Shown: positions 55,101 to 62,910, numbered from the stretch's first letter. The stretch: 64,000 nt of DNA from Tepidanaerobacter acetatoxydans Re1 (GCF_000328765.2 NC_019954.2:2629780-2693779), one strand, 5' to 3'. A program made the numbers and translations. Notes: generated from the letters alone by a model not told the origin.

Positions 55101-57023
55101 GATTCGTTGTCGGGTGGCGCTGAAGGCGGCGGTGAGGGAGGTTCTGAACGAAAAGACTTTAAAGATGCAGTGCTATTCAAAACAGTAAGCACCGACAGGC
55201 AGGGAAAGGCAAAGTTTTCATTTAAAGTGCCGGATAATCTTACATCTTGGAGGCTTACCTGCCAAGCGGTAACTAATGATCTTTTTGCAGCCACCAAAAC
55301 TGCACCGGTTATCGTCAAGCTGCCCTTTTTTGTAAGCACAGTTATAAATGACACATATCTAACAGGCGATCAGCCTATGATACCCCTGCGTGCCTTTGGC
55401 AATAAACTAAAATCCGGTACATCGGTTTCTTATGAAACAGCGCTTAAAGGCCCGCAAAAAACTATATCCGAGGCACTGACTAAAAATGCCTTTGACGCTG
55501 CTTATTGGCAGCTGCCGGCTTTACAAAAGGGCCAATATGACTTGACCGTAACCGGAAAAACTGCGGATGGGCTTACAGACACGCTGACACTGAGTTTTAA
55601 TGTTGTAGACAGCCTTGTTACGAAACAGCAAGTTGATTTTTGGCTGATGGAGGAAAACCTTCAAATAAAGGGAGCAGAAAATACACCTACAAGTTTAACC
55701 TTCACAGATTATGAGCGCAGCCAATACTTAAGCATGCTGCTTAAACTAAGCTGGTTAGACGGCAGCCGCATAGACCAGAAAATCGCGCCACTTAAAGCTC
55801 AAAACCTGCTGGAGGAGTATTTCCCGGATTTGAATTTGGCGCTGCCCGGTAAAAGCGGCGAAAATTTGAATCTACTGGAATATCAAACACAGGAAGGCGG
55901 CATTGCCATTTTACCTTATAGTGACCAAGATTTAGAGCTTTCGGCAAAACTTGCTTCACTTTACGGTAGCGTCTTTGACAAATCGTCGCTTGCCGATTAC
56001 TTTTATAAAATTGCAGAAGATCCTAAAGAAAGCCGGGAAAGAAGCATTATTGCTCTATACGGTCTTTCGGCTTTGAACGAACCGGTGCTTACAGAGCTTA
56101 AACTTCTGTCAACACAAAAGGACTTGACTGTAAAAGAGCAGCTCTATCTTGCCATGGCCTTTTTGGAAATCGGTGATGAGCCTACAGCATCTCGGTGGAT
56201 AAAGAGCATTTTAAAGCAAAATGGAGAAGACCTGAAAACTCAAATGCGGATAAAGTGCGGCCAGGATCAGGATGACATACTGGAGGCTACGGCACTTGCA
56301 TCAATAGTCTGTGCCGGACTGAATCTGGATGAACAAAACAAGCTTGCGGCCTATGTCTTGGATAACTCAACAAAGGATATCCTTCTTTATACGGAGCAGT
56401 TGATGTTTTTGGAAAAAGCTCTGCCCAGGCTTTCGAAAAACGCTGTAAGTTTTGATTATCACCTGGACGGTAAAAGCGAAAAGGTAGTGCTTGAACCTCA
56501 AGAAACTTTTTGCCTGCTGCTTTCACCGGAAAAACTTGCTAAACTAAAATTTGAAAATATTAAGGGCAAAGTAGGAATTACCGCTGTTTATCCCGCTGCC
56601 TTTGACACTTCTTTAGTATCCATTACTGATGGCGTTAAACTAACACGTAGCTATGAAGCGGTTTCAGGCAGGGCCCAGACTTCTTTTAATGCCGGTGATT
56701 TAATAAAGGTAAACATCGCTTATGAGTTTGGCCAGACAGCCCCCGATGGTCCATATATCATAACTGATTTTCTTCCGGCAGGATTAAAGATAGTTGAAAG
56801 GCCCCACTATCATGATGCGGGTGATGACTACACAAGGTATCCTGTGCAAATCGACGGTCAAAAGGTGATATTTGCAGTTTATGAAAAGAAGAATGGGAGC
56901 TTGAATTACTATGCCAGGGTTATCAATCCCGGAGAATTTGCGGCTGAGCCTGCCATAATACAACATATGTCAAGCGGTGTGGTTTACAGTGTAACTAAAG
57001 GGGATAGGATGAGTATTAAATGA
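52182..57023 (+). CDS. Alpha-2-macroglobulin-family surface protein lacking the thioester
   Basis: 1613 residues with a GTG start behind GAGGAG. An N-terminal anchor helix (about 7-26) without a lipobox suggests display outside the membrane. N-terminal Ig-like repeats (PRHQATGVPTNTGIEITFSH) precede macroglobulin domains (LVWVNDLSSGKPVSGAKVQF, YLDRTLYKPDSTVNFWGIIK). A glycine-rich bait-like segment (GGAEGGGEGGSE, near 976-987) is followed by the A2M domain (KVPDNLTSWRLTCQAVTNDL). The helical C-terminal region shows no CxEQ thioester motif. The stop overlaps the Memo gene by 4 bases. Confidence 0.9.
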   Translation: MQKSKRYLALSLAVVILLVFGASLYINRNNPTTAALASEITMEPTKQDSAGADSDTAFILSAKSALDPRFIRENLSVEPAVDFTVARDSKDKQKVLVTPKAPLEPQKIYKFTLSVGDETPLKWAFQTKGDFKVVSTLPRHQATGVPTNTGIEITFSHLNFDKLSEFFTISPNVEGSFELHKKTAVFVPKSLEPDTLYTVTIKKGLPLSASRQTLKEDFTFQFETQEESQDGLGFNFHKSISEFSTSEKPIFQFGYYSWDSMQLPKNIDFTVYRYKTANDYIRALQEKQKIPFWAFRSRQTYLEDVSKLQSVAKFSAPVMDVESTKFIEFPEVMPAGYYIAQANVQNNIRQIWFQVTDLAIYAAVGKNQNLVWVNDLSSGKPVSGAKVQFYGNGKSSTTDDTGLAKLSTSNDAIDGVYAVVSKDNKEAVAAIYPYYQMYPDTELEDDFAKDYWKYLYLDRTLYKPDSTVNFWGIIKPRADKAKNIDKVTVSLLSSELRDNPTIDSKEIPLDGFSFIGNMKLPNLTPGYYFLEVKCEDLVITSRGFEVATYSKPSYQLEVVSSKKAVYVGDKVDFQVKATFFEGTPVPDTPLEYYIQNYGNGSTTTDSEGNAIISFFPKFKQEQYGFLQHSCLFLTAKLPEAGEIETETALFVLNNDICIDASGDVKHGTAAIGIDIDRLTIDKVNSGQADPWDEDAYKSGPAANHPVNVRVYRDVWEKYEAGKYYDFINKKVQTRYEYEYSKVLESETQVTTDKDGKATFTFPVKNEESYRVELTAMDFKGNPAVYEYTILGNGRPRIYGYTWYYMEGKASYKTNAAVKLSMKQNESPISSRQDGFLFFTAQNGILESCVQDTADFNTAFKQELIPNFWVKGVYFDGRNYHEAYEFIVMYDRTEKALNIDIKTDRKEYEPKDTVNVEVEVTDSSGRAVEALVNLNLVDEALYALRQQYADILGDIYGDIYGSGIYITGFTHETADSLSGGAEGGGEGGSERKDFKDAVLFKTVSTDRQGKAKFSFKVPDNLTSWRLTCQAVTNDLFAATKTAPVIVKLPFFVSTVINDTYLTGDQPMIPLRAFGNKLKSGTSVSYETALKGPQKTISEALTKNAFDAAYWQLPALQKGQYDLTVTGKTADGLTDTLTLSFNVVDSLVTKQQVDFWLMEENLQIKGAENTPTSLTFTDYERSQYLSMLLKLSWLDGSRIDQKIAPLKAQNLLEEYFPDLNLALPGKSGENLNLLEYQTQEGGIAILPYSDQDLELSAKLASLYGSVFDKSSLADYFYKIAEDPKESRERSIIALYGLSALNEPVLTELKLLSTQKDLTVKEQLYLAMAFLEIGDEPTASRWIKSILKQNGEDLKTQMRIKCGQDQDDILEATALASIVCAGLNLDEQNKLAAYVLDNSTKDILLYTEQLMFLEKALPRLSKNAVSFDYHLDGKSEKVVLEPQETFCLLLSPEKLAKLKFENIKGKVGITAVYPAAFDTSLVSITDGVKLTRSYEAVSGRAQTSFNAGDLIKVNIAYEFGQTAPDGPYIITDFLPAGLKIVERPHYHDAGDDYTRYPVQIDGQKVIFAVYEKKNGSLNYYARVINPGEFAAEPAIIQHMSSGVVYSVTKGDRMSIK

Positions 57024-57913
57024 AAAAAGTTGCTACACTTTTTATAATTATTTGCTTTGGATTGGTATTGACGGGCATCGTAAGGGAGACCAGAAGGGCA
57101 GAGACACTTCCGACTCTTGCCCCTTCTGCCCCTGCACCAACCCATCCCAACAACTTCTTCGACCCAAGGTATTTTACCCCGGAATACTCAGTCAAAAAAG
57201 AGCTTTGGAATGAAAAGATTTGCGGGGCCGTAGTGCCTCATCATCTGCTGGCACACCAGATGATAGCCGAGGTCTTTTCAAAAATACAGGATGCGCCGCC
57301 CAACTTGCTAATTTTGGTGGGGCCAAACCATAAAAACATCGGCTCTCGAATTCTTGTCAGCAGCCTGGGATGGCAGACACCCTTTGGCACTGTGGAGGTA
57401 GATAAAGAGGCAGTTGACTATTTGCTGGCCACACATATGGTAAAGCAGGATGATTATGCCTTTAGCGCCGAGCATTCCATGGGTAACCTCATGCCTTTTG
57501 TAAAGTATTATCTGCCAAACACCAAAGTTGTGCCCATCATATGCCACCATGATGTATCAAAAAAGGAGGCAGAACAACTGGCTGAGCACCTTTCTCCCTT
57601 GCTCAAAAAAGGTGCGGTAATAGTAGCATCCGTAGATTTCTCACACTATCTGGCAAGTCAAGAGGCAGTGCAGATGGACTCGGAAACCCTGAAAGCCATA
57701 AGGGAAAAAGATTGGGACCGCATTTTTGCCATGGACAACGACCACCTGGACTCTCCTTCAGCTCTGGGCATCCTGTTTTTTGCCATGGAAAACATGGGTA
57801 TTACTGACTTTACCGTCCTTGACAATACCAACTCAGGTATTTTGCTGGGCAATGATATGATAGAAACTACTAGTTATATAAGTATGTTATTTTCAAAGCA
57901 AAAGGACAGCTAG
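57020..57913 (+). CDS. Exported Memo-family protein (AmmeMemoRadiSam system protein B)
   Basis: 297 residues with an N-terminal hydrophobic segment (about 4-22), so probably membrane-anchored or secreted. Memo landmarks: GAVVPHHLLAHQMIAEVF, LILVGPNHKNIGSRI, HSMGNLMPFVKYYLPNTKVVPI and VIVASVDFSHYLA. The histidines resemble the metal-site residues of extradiol-dioxygenase-like Memo proteins. No AMMECR1 or radical SAM partner is nearby. The ATGA overlap couples it to the macroglobulin gene. Confidence 0.88.
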   Translation: MKKVATLFIIICFGLVLTGIVRETRRAETLPTLAPSAPAPTHPNNFFDPRYFTPEYSVKKELWNEKICGAVVPHHLLAHQMIAEVFSKIQDAPPNLLILVGPNHKNIGSRILVSSLGWQTPFGTVEVDKEAVDYLLATHMVKQDDYAFSAEHSMGNLMPFVKYYLPNTKVVPIICHHDVSKKEAEQLAEHLSPLLKKGAVIVASVDFSHYLASQEAVQMDSETLKAIREKDWDRIFAMDNDHLDSPSALGILFFAMENMGITDFTVLDNTNSGILLGNDMIETTSYISMLFSKQKDS

Positions 57914-57987
57914 ATAATATTTATTATTAGATACGAGATTACGGGTTTATTTTTCAGCTAACGGCAAAGCAAAATCTTTGTATGTAT

Positions 57988-58013
57988 GGGCTGCCATTGG
58001 CCGCCCGCTTTTT
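57988..58013 (-). repeat. Palindromic dispersed repeat acting as convergent hairpin
   Basis: GGGCTGCC-ATT-GGCCGCCC with one mismatch, related to the copies at 45799 and 46079 and followed on the plus strand by GCTTTTT. It lies between the converging Memo and bioY genes and may double as terminator. Confidence 0.6.
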
Positions 58014-58036
58014 GTATACAACATTTGCCTTCAAAG

Positions 58037-58600
58037 TCAGGGTCTGCCAACTAGGTCCAATTTCCTCAAAGAAGGCACTATAGCTGTAGCAGTAGCAGTT
58101 ATCAATACACTGTAAAGCAAGTCGGTGAAGGCAAAGGGAAATAAACCCGCTATTATAGCCGTTTTTAAGGACATAGGCTTGCCTAAATAGAAATTCATAA
58201 TTAGGTATAAATGAACGATGCCGCAGAAATATACTGCACACATGCCTGCTAAAATTGGTTTTAGAACTCCAAATAAGGTAAGTTTGTCTAATTTCTCGGT
58301 AAGCTTGCCGATAATATATGCGCAAAGTGAAAAGCCGATAATATAACCAAAGGTGGGTTGAAAAATATACATAGGGCCGCCTCCCTGAGTAAAAACCGGA
58401 AAACCCATCAAGCCAACGCCTAAATACAAAAGTTGTGAGCAAAGACCCCGTTTTGCGCCCAGCAGAATACCTGAATAAGCACAAAACAAATATTGCAGTG
58501 TAAAAGGGACAAGCGGGGTGGGTATTTTGATAAATGCCCCGATTGCCGTAAGTGCAGCAAATAAAGCTATTAAAACCATATCTCTAGTCTTTATGTTCAT
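58037..58600 (-). CDS. bioY: Biotin transporter BioY
   Basis: 187 residues, the substrate-binding S component of an ECF transporter. Six hydrophobic helices are visible. Family marks: ALFAALTAIGAFIKIP, FTLQYLFCAYSGILLGAKRG, LLYLGVGLMGFPVFTQGGG and FQPTFGYIIGF. The ATG at 58600 follows AGGAAGGGG. The ECF energising genes are elsewhere. The gene has a clear promoter overlapped by a BirA-type operator, so it should be repressed when biotin is abundant. Confidence 0.95.
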   Translation of the reverse strand: MNIKTRDMVLIALFAALTAIGAFIKIPTPLVPFTLQYLFCAYSGILLGAKRGLCSQLLYLGVGLMGFPVFTQGGGPMYIFQPTFGYIIGFSLCAYIIGKLTEKLDKLTLFGVLKPILAGMCAVYFCGIVHLYLIMNFYLGKPMSLKTAIIAGLFPFAFTDLLYSVLITATATAIVPSLRKLDLVGRP

Positions 58601-58603
58601 AAA

Positions 58604-58656
58604 AATTACCCCTTCCTAGAATATTTTCTCTTATAATACTAAAGGAAGGGGTAATT
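58604..58656. promoter_or_regulatory. 14-bp perfect inverted repeat over the bioY promoter spacer and ribosome binding site
   Basis: AATTACCCCTTCCT (58604-58617, covering the ribosome binding site) is the exact inverse of AGGAAGGGGTAATT (58643-58656, inside the promoter spacer). Given the predicted start of transcription near 58626, the promoter-side arm is not transcribed, so this would act at the DNA level. Confidence 0.6.
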
Positions 58657-58661
58657 GTCAA
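58633..58661 (-). promoter_or_regulatory. Promoter of bioY
   Basis: On the minus strand TTGACA (58656-58661), 17-base spacer, TATTAT (58633-58638): near-consensus housekeeping promoter ending about 33 bases before the start codon. Confidence 0.8.
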
Positions 58662-58686
58662 CTTTAATTTAGATTATGGTTGACAA
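58655..58686. promoter_or_regulatory. BirA-type operator upstream of bioY
   Basis: TTGTCAAC-N16-GTTGACAA, matching the Gram-positive biotin repressor box TTGTTAAC-N14-16-GTTAACAA in half-sites and spacing. It overlaps the -35 element of bioY. Confidence 0.8.
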
Positions 58687-58817
58687 TACATGTGGATATT
58701 ACATGGTGATGTGGCTGTACTTCTTTACACAGCTTAGTATTTAATATTTTCAAGTATCCCGGAATTTTATTAGCCATTTATAGGCACCTGATATGATATA
58801 ATGGAGGCGGTGATATT

Positions 58818-59261
58818 ATGAAAATCCTTGTAGATGCAGATGGGTGCCCTGTTGTAGATATAGCCATAAAAACAGCCAAATCCTGCGATTTGGAAATACT
58901 TGTAGTCAAAAACTTTTCCCATTATTTAGCAGATGATTATGCAACCATTGTTACTGTTGACCAATCCGCTGATAGTGCTGATTATTATATTGTAAATCAC
59001 GCTGCAAAAGGCGACATAGTCATAACACAGGATTATGGTTTGGCGGCAATGGCGCTTGCCAAGGAAGCTTTTTGTATCAATCAAAACGGCCTGATAATTT
59101 CTTCTGAAAATATCCAGCAGTTGCTTACCCGAAGGCATATCAATCAGGAAATCCGCAGAAAACACCACAAATACACAAAGTTTAAAAAAAGAGAGCCTGA
59201 GCAAGACGCAAAATTTGAAAGAAATCTTCGGTATTTAATAGAAAAACTTCTTGCCGAATGA
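58818..59261 (+). CDS. UPF0178 (YaiI/YqxD) family protein
   Basis: 147 residues. The family signature is complete: MKILVDADGCPVVD at the start, VDQSADSADYYIVN, GDIVITQDYGLAAMAL and RRKHHKYTKFKKR near the end. The fold is PIN-like with conserved aspartates, but no biochemical function is established. The ATG follows GGAGGCGGTG. Monocistronic. Confidence 0.93.
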   Translation: MKILVDADGCPVVDIAIKTAKSCDLEILVVKNFSHYLADDYATIVTVDQSADSADYYIVNHAAKGDIVITQDYGLAAMALAKEAFCINQNGLIISSENIQQLLTRRHINQEIRRKHHKYTKFKKREPEQDAKFERNLRYLIEKLLAE

Positions 59262-59301
59262 GTATTCTTCTTGCTTTATGATAAAATTAAGTATCACTTT
59301 A

Positions 59302-59517
59302 TCACTTGCTTTCCGCCCTTGACTTTATCCATTCAATGAGCAGAAAAACCAAAGAGGACACTATATAACCTCCAAAAAAATACAAAGTAGCATGTAAGAG
59401 TATCGGTGGATATGTTTCGTTATATAGGTGCGGAAACATAATTCTTGGAATAATTACGCCTCCCAGAGCTATTCCTGCGCTTGGTCCTATAGCAAATTTC
59501 AATGCTCGTTTTAACAT
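59302..59517 (-). CDS. Small membrane protein
   Basis: 71 residues from the ATG at 59517 behind AAAAGGTG. Two hydrophobic segments (about 10-28 and 40-62; SAGIALGGVIIPRIMF, LYFFGGYIVSSLVFLLIE) with a charged tail. Not recognised. It overlaps the end of the upstream MerR-type remnant frame and is probably co-transcribed with it. Confidence 0.6.
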   Translation of the reverse strand: MLKRALKFAIGPSAGIALGGVIIPRIMFPHLYNETYPPILLHATLYFFGGYIVSSLVFLLIEWIKSRAESK

Positions 59518-59632
59518 TTTTATCACCTTTTCTTAGCTTATCAAGCAGCAGTTGTTTTGCCTTTTCTCGGTCAAGACTTAATTCTTTTTGATTAGTCAGT
59601 TTTGTTATTGCGCATACTTCTTTAATAAACAT
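59420..59632 (-). pseudogene. Remnant of a MerR-family regulator
   Basis: The frame starts at the ATG at 59632 behind GAGGTG with MFIKEVCAITKLT, the usual opening of a MerR-type helix-turn-helix. It then jumps to a C-terminal-like stretch (LDREKAKQLLLDKLRKGDKN), as if the middle of the gene were deleted, and runs on out of homology into the next gene. It probably cannot bind DNA alone. The small membrane protein downstream may be its former operon partner. Confidence 0.5.
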
Positions 59633-59801
59633 AATTATCACCTCAATACAATCATAAGCTAACACCCAAGGTGATAGTCAAGCTGTTTTATTAATCTTTT
59701 AATTTTAACTCCATATATCTTGCTCCTTCAATTGGATTATACACATACGATTCAATATCGTAAAATCCTACTGATATACATTATACAGAGAATGCGTCAT
59801 A

Positions 59802-59830
59802 AGATCCTTCGCTTCGCTCAGGATGACAGT
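59802..59830. repeat. Dispersed TGTCATCCTGA..GAAGGAT palindrome, copy 2 (inverted)
   Basis: AGATCCTTCGCTTCGCTCAG followed by GATGACAG is the inverse of the repeat at 49872-49896 with a few changes. Confidence 0.8.
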
Positions 59831-59866
59831 GCTTTGCTTTTGTAACTTTTACAATTATGCAACAAG

Positions 59867-60898
59867 TTATTGAAAATTATATTCTTTGCTGTCGCAGTCT
59901 TTGATATTGATGCCTTCAAGGACAAAGTGGAAGGTATCTTCCTTTTGAAAGCTTGGTACACAATAGCAACTGTGTAACGGAAGTCCGTGTAAACCGTGGG
60001 GCTGAGGCTTTTCGTCTTCCTTTGATGAAATGAAAATTGAAGTGGGACCGTCAGCTCCGCCAATAATGCCAATAGACGCGCTAGATGCTGGCATAAGTTT
60101 ATCATCTGTTATCTCAAGCAACTTGTCAATACTGCTTCCAAACTGCAAATTGTCTCCTTGCGGCAAGGCAGGCTCTATTTCATACATTGACTGCAGAATG
60201 TAAAGATTACGGTTGCCACTTGCTTCAACGGGAAGTTCTATGAACTCTGCCCCCTGAAAATACAGTATATGCTTTATTCCTGTAATGGGATGATTAAAGC
60301 AAAGCTGTTTCTCCTTTTCATCAACTGACATTTCAAAATGTATGTCCAAAGGTATAAATCGTTTAACAGGGTATGTCAGCAGCTTTATTCCGCTTACTTT
60401 GTCCATACGTAAAAAGCGCAGCAGCTTTTGAATTTTAGAATCTGCCGGAGGATATGGCACGCAAAAACGTTCACAGGCAAAGCAGGTTACATCCTTTAAA
60501 ATCGATGAGTATGCCTTTTGCACAAATGTCAATTTTTCATCTTGCCCAATCCATGGTATGCTCATAGCGCTGCTAGACGAATATCCGTCTATTACCTGCT
60601 TGCCGTTTATCCATATTTCACTTATTGGTATTGCCTGATAAGGATGCTCCTGTTCTAAACAGCGCCGCTGTAAAGGTGTTAATGTTGCTTCAATGTCCTC
60701 ATACTTTTCAAAAAACTTGCGTAGTTTTATTTCATCTAAAATGGTAATAACGTCAAAAACAATACCGCCTGAAAAACGATATACAGCAGGGATGTAGCAT
60801 TTCGCCCCTTTATATTCAAACTGCCAGTTTGTCCGCTGGCTAAACCCCCAAAACCCTTTACCTTTGCACCATAAACTTGAAGTAAAATATACTTTCAT
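59867..60898 (-). CDS. Unrecognised protein with a sodium-pump decarboxylase beta-subunit motif
   Basis: 343 residues, soluble by appearance: no signal peptide or membrane helix. I do not recognise the fold. Near residues 275-290 it contains IGIIGGADGPTSIFIS, which matches the highly conserved GIIGGADGPT motif of the beta subunit of oxaloacetate/glutaconyl-CoA decarboxylase sodium pumps, although nothing else of that membrane protein is present. A central CFACERFCVP could bind metal. The ATG follows GGAGG. Monocistronic. Confidence 0.75.
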   Translation of the reverse strand: MKVYFTSSLWCKGKGFWGFSQRTNWQFEYKGAKCYIPAVYRFSGGIVFDVITILDEIKLRKFFEKYEDIEATLTPLQRRCLEQEHPYQAIPISEIWINGKQVIDGYSSSSAMSIPWIGQDEKLTFVQKAYSSILKDVTCFACERFCVPYPPADSKIQKLLRFLRMDKVSGIKLLTYPVKRFIPLDIHFEMSVDEKEKQLCFNHPITGIKHILYFQGAEFIELPVEASGNRNLYILQSMYEIEPALPQGDNLQFGSSIDKLLEITDDKLMPASSASIGIIGGADGPTSIFISSKEDEKPQPHGLHGLPLHSCYCVPSFQKEDTFHFVLEGINIKDCDSKEYNFQ

Positions 60899-61021
60899 TA
60901 ATTAACCTCCTGTTTTACTTACGGCAGCTGTCAAAATCACTAATTTACTAATAACAATAATAATGGTATCTAAGCCCTATTGTATCGTGTCATCATACAG
61001 CAAACCATGTTGCGGTTGCGG

Positions 61022-61038
61022 GGTGGTCATTGACCGCC
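61022..61038. repeat. Palindromic dispersed repeat, copy 5
   Basis: GGTGGTC-ATT-GACCGCC followed by TCTACATAGGG, a degenerate member of the palindrome family at 45799 and 46079, right at the end of the phosphoesterase gene. Confidence 0.6.
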
Positions 61039-61938
61039 TCTACATAGGGTGATAGTTATTATTTCGGGGCGGTTAAAGACTCGGAGTCTTATAGTGCTGT
61101 TGCCCAGGCCCCTGCTTACTATCATCTTTGACTTGCCAAGTTCAAATTCGCCCGCATCGTATTTTGGGAAAAATGTGGCGTCAGGGGAAAGCAAGCCACC
61201 TATAAAGGGAATCCTGATGATCCCTCCGTGCACGTGGCCGGTCAGCACTATATCTGCGCCCCACTGGCTGTATATCTGAAAATACGCCGGGTTATGCGTG
61301 AGCAGTATGTTATATTTTTCGCTTTCACACACGCCTAATTTTTTTTCAATGCTAGGCACATCTATAAATTGCTCGCCATTATAGTTGCCGGAGTATCTTC
61401 CCCTGTAAAGGAGAAGCGAAATTTCAAGACCATAAAGATTTATTGAGGCATCGCCTTTTTTTAACTCGACTTTATCATTATCTAATATAATGACACCTAA
61501 GTTTCTCAATTCATCCATATAAGAGTCAAACCAGCCAGAGCCTGCTCCTTGCGCCTTAAACTCAGCTATTTGCTCGTGATTCCCTTTTATGTAATACAGT
61601 TTAAAATCTTTAACCAGTTCTTTTGCCAAATTATAAAATACCTGTCCGTTATCATTGCCTGAATTTAGCATATCACCGGTGGCCACAATAATGTCAGGGT
61701 TTTGAGCTTTGATTTGTTCTATAAGACGTATATTATCCCTTCCAAACTCCTTACTATGCAAATCCGACAATTGTAGTATCTTAAAACCTTCAAATTCCTC
61801 GGGGATTTTAGGGGATATAATAGTGTATTCAGTTATTTGTAGACTGTTAGCTTCAACATAAAGAAACGCAAGAATTCCGATTATTATGCCTGAAACAATT
61901 CCAATGTGCAATTTACTATATTTGCCTGTAATTCTCAT
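61027..61938 (-). CDS. Membrane-anchored metallophosphoesterase (YkuE-like)
   Basis: 303 residues. An N-terminal signal anchor (about 11-28) puts the enzyme outside the membrane. The binuclear metal motifs are all present: LQLSDLHSKEFG, VATGDMLNSG, YIKGNHEQIAEF, LLTHNPAYF and LTGHVHGGIIRIP. Relatives hydrolyse lipid or nucleotide phosphoesters; the substrate here is unknown. The stop lies inside a dispersed palindrome. Confidence 0.92.
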   Translation of the reverse strand: MRITGKYSKLHIGIVSGIIIGILAFLYVEANSLQITEYTIISPKIPEEFEGFKILQLSDLHSKEFGRDNIRLIEQIKAQNPDIIVATGDMLNSGNDNGQVFYNLAKELVKDFKLYYIKGNHEQIAEFKAQGAGSGWFDSYMDELRNLGVIILDNDKVELKKGDASINLYGLEISLLLYRGRYSGNYNGEQFIDVPSIEKKLGVCESEKYNILLTHNPAYFQIYSQWGADIVLTGHVHGGIIRIPFIGGLLSPDATFFPKYDAGEFELGKSKMIVSRGLGNSTIRLRVFNRPEIITITLCRGGQ

Positions 61939-62065
61939 TTTCCTCTCCTGCTGTCAGAATAATAAATATGTATTGCAGTTTTGTTGGTTTTTTGCTTATT
62001 TGAATAAAAATTCTCGATTCTATGTTTTTTCATTTTATCTAGCGGCGGATTCGCCTTTTTCGCTT

Positions 62066-62821
62066 TTAAATGTCGATATCCAAAAGCACCGGACAATGGT
62101 CGCTTCCCATGACATGTGAGTGAATCTCAACATCCTTTATTTTATCTTTTAATCTTTCGGATACGATGAAATAATCAATTCTCCAACCGACATTTTTTTC
62201 TCGAGCCTTGAACATATAGGACCACCAAGTATAAGCATCTTTTTTGTCCGGATAAAGATATCTAAATGCATCAATAAAACCGGAGTTGAGCAGCTCCGTC
62301 ATCTTCTGCCGCTCTTCATCGGTAAAACCGGCATTTTTTCTGTTACTTTTAGGGTTTTTTAAATCTATTTCCTGGTGAGCCACATTCTTGTCTCCACAGC
62401 AAATCACAGGTTTTATGCCGTCTAACTTTATGAGATATTCTCGAAAATCATCTTCCCATTTCATCCTGTAATCTAAGCGGGTCAGACCTCTTTGAGAATT
62501 GGGCACATACACATTTACAAAATAAAAATTCTCAAATTCAAGGGTTATAACCCTTCCCTCCGCATCATGTTCCTCTATATCTATCCCATATGCAACCGAT
62601 AAGGGACTTATCTTTGTAAAAACTGCTGTTCCGGAATATCCCTTTTTGACCGCATAATTCCAGTACTGCTCATAGCCTTCCAGTTCAAGCTCTACTTGCC
62701 CCTCTTGCAGCTTTGTTTCCTGTATTGCAAATATATCGGCATCAACATCTTTGAAATATTCCAAAAAGCCCTTGCCTAAACACGCTCTAAGACCGTTTAC
62801 ATTCCATGAAACTGCTTTCAC
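62066..62821 (-). CDS. xth: Exodeoxyribonuclease III
   Basis: 251 residues from the GTG at 62821, which follows GGAGGT by 8 bases; the open frame continues upstream without a ribosome binding site. AP endonuclease and 3'-5' exonuclease of base excision repair. Motifs: VSWNVNGLRA, FAIQETKLQEG, NVYVPNSQRGL, CCGDKNVAHQEIDLKNP, DAYTWWSY and the catalytic GSDHCPVLLDI. Confidence 0.96.
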   Translation of the reverse strand: MKAVSWNVNGLRACLGKGFLEYFKDVDADIFAIQETKLQEGQVELELEGYEQYWNYAVKKGYSGTAVFTKISPLSVAYGIDIEEHDAEGRVITLEFENFYFVNVYVPNSQRGLTRLDYRMKWEDDFREYLIKLDGIKPVICCGDKNVAHQEIDLKNPKSNRKNAGFTDEERQKMTELLNSGFIDAFRYLYPDKKDAYTWWSYMFKAREKNVGWRIDYFIVSERLKDKIKDVEIHSHVMGSDHCPVLLDIDI

Positions 62822-62910
62822 TATAACAAACCTCCAGTTTAGTTTTAAGTTCATATAAGTCAAAAATTTTTTCCACGATATCGCGATATACTGATTATAT
62901 ATCATTTATG

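Noticed and set aside
57954-58484. 176-codon minus-strand frame
   Set aside because: It is a shadow of bioY in another frame. BioY is clearly recognised by conserved motifs and has a promoter and ribosome binding site.
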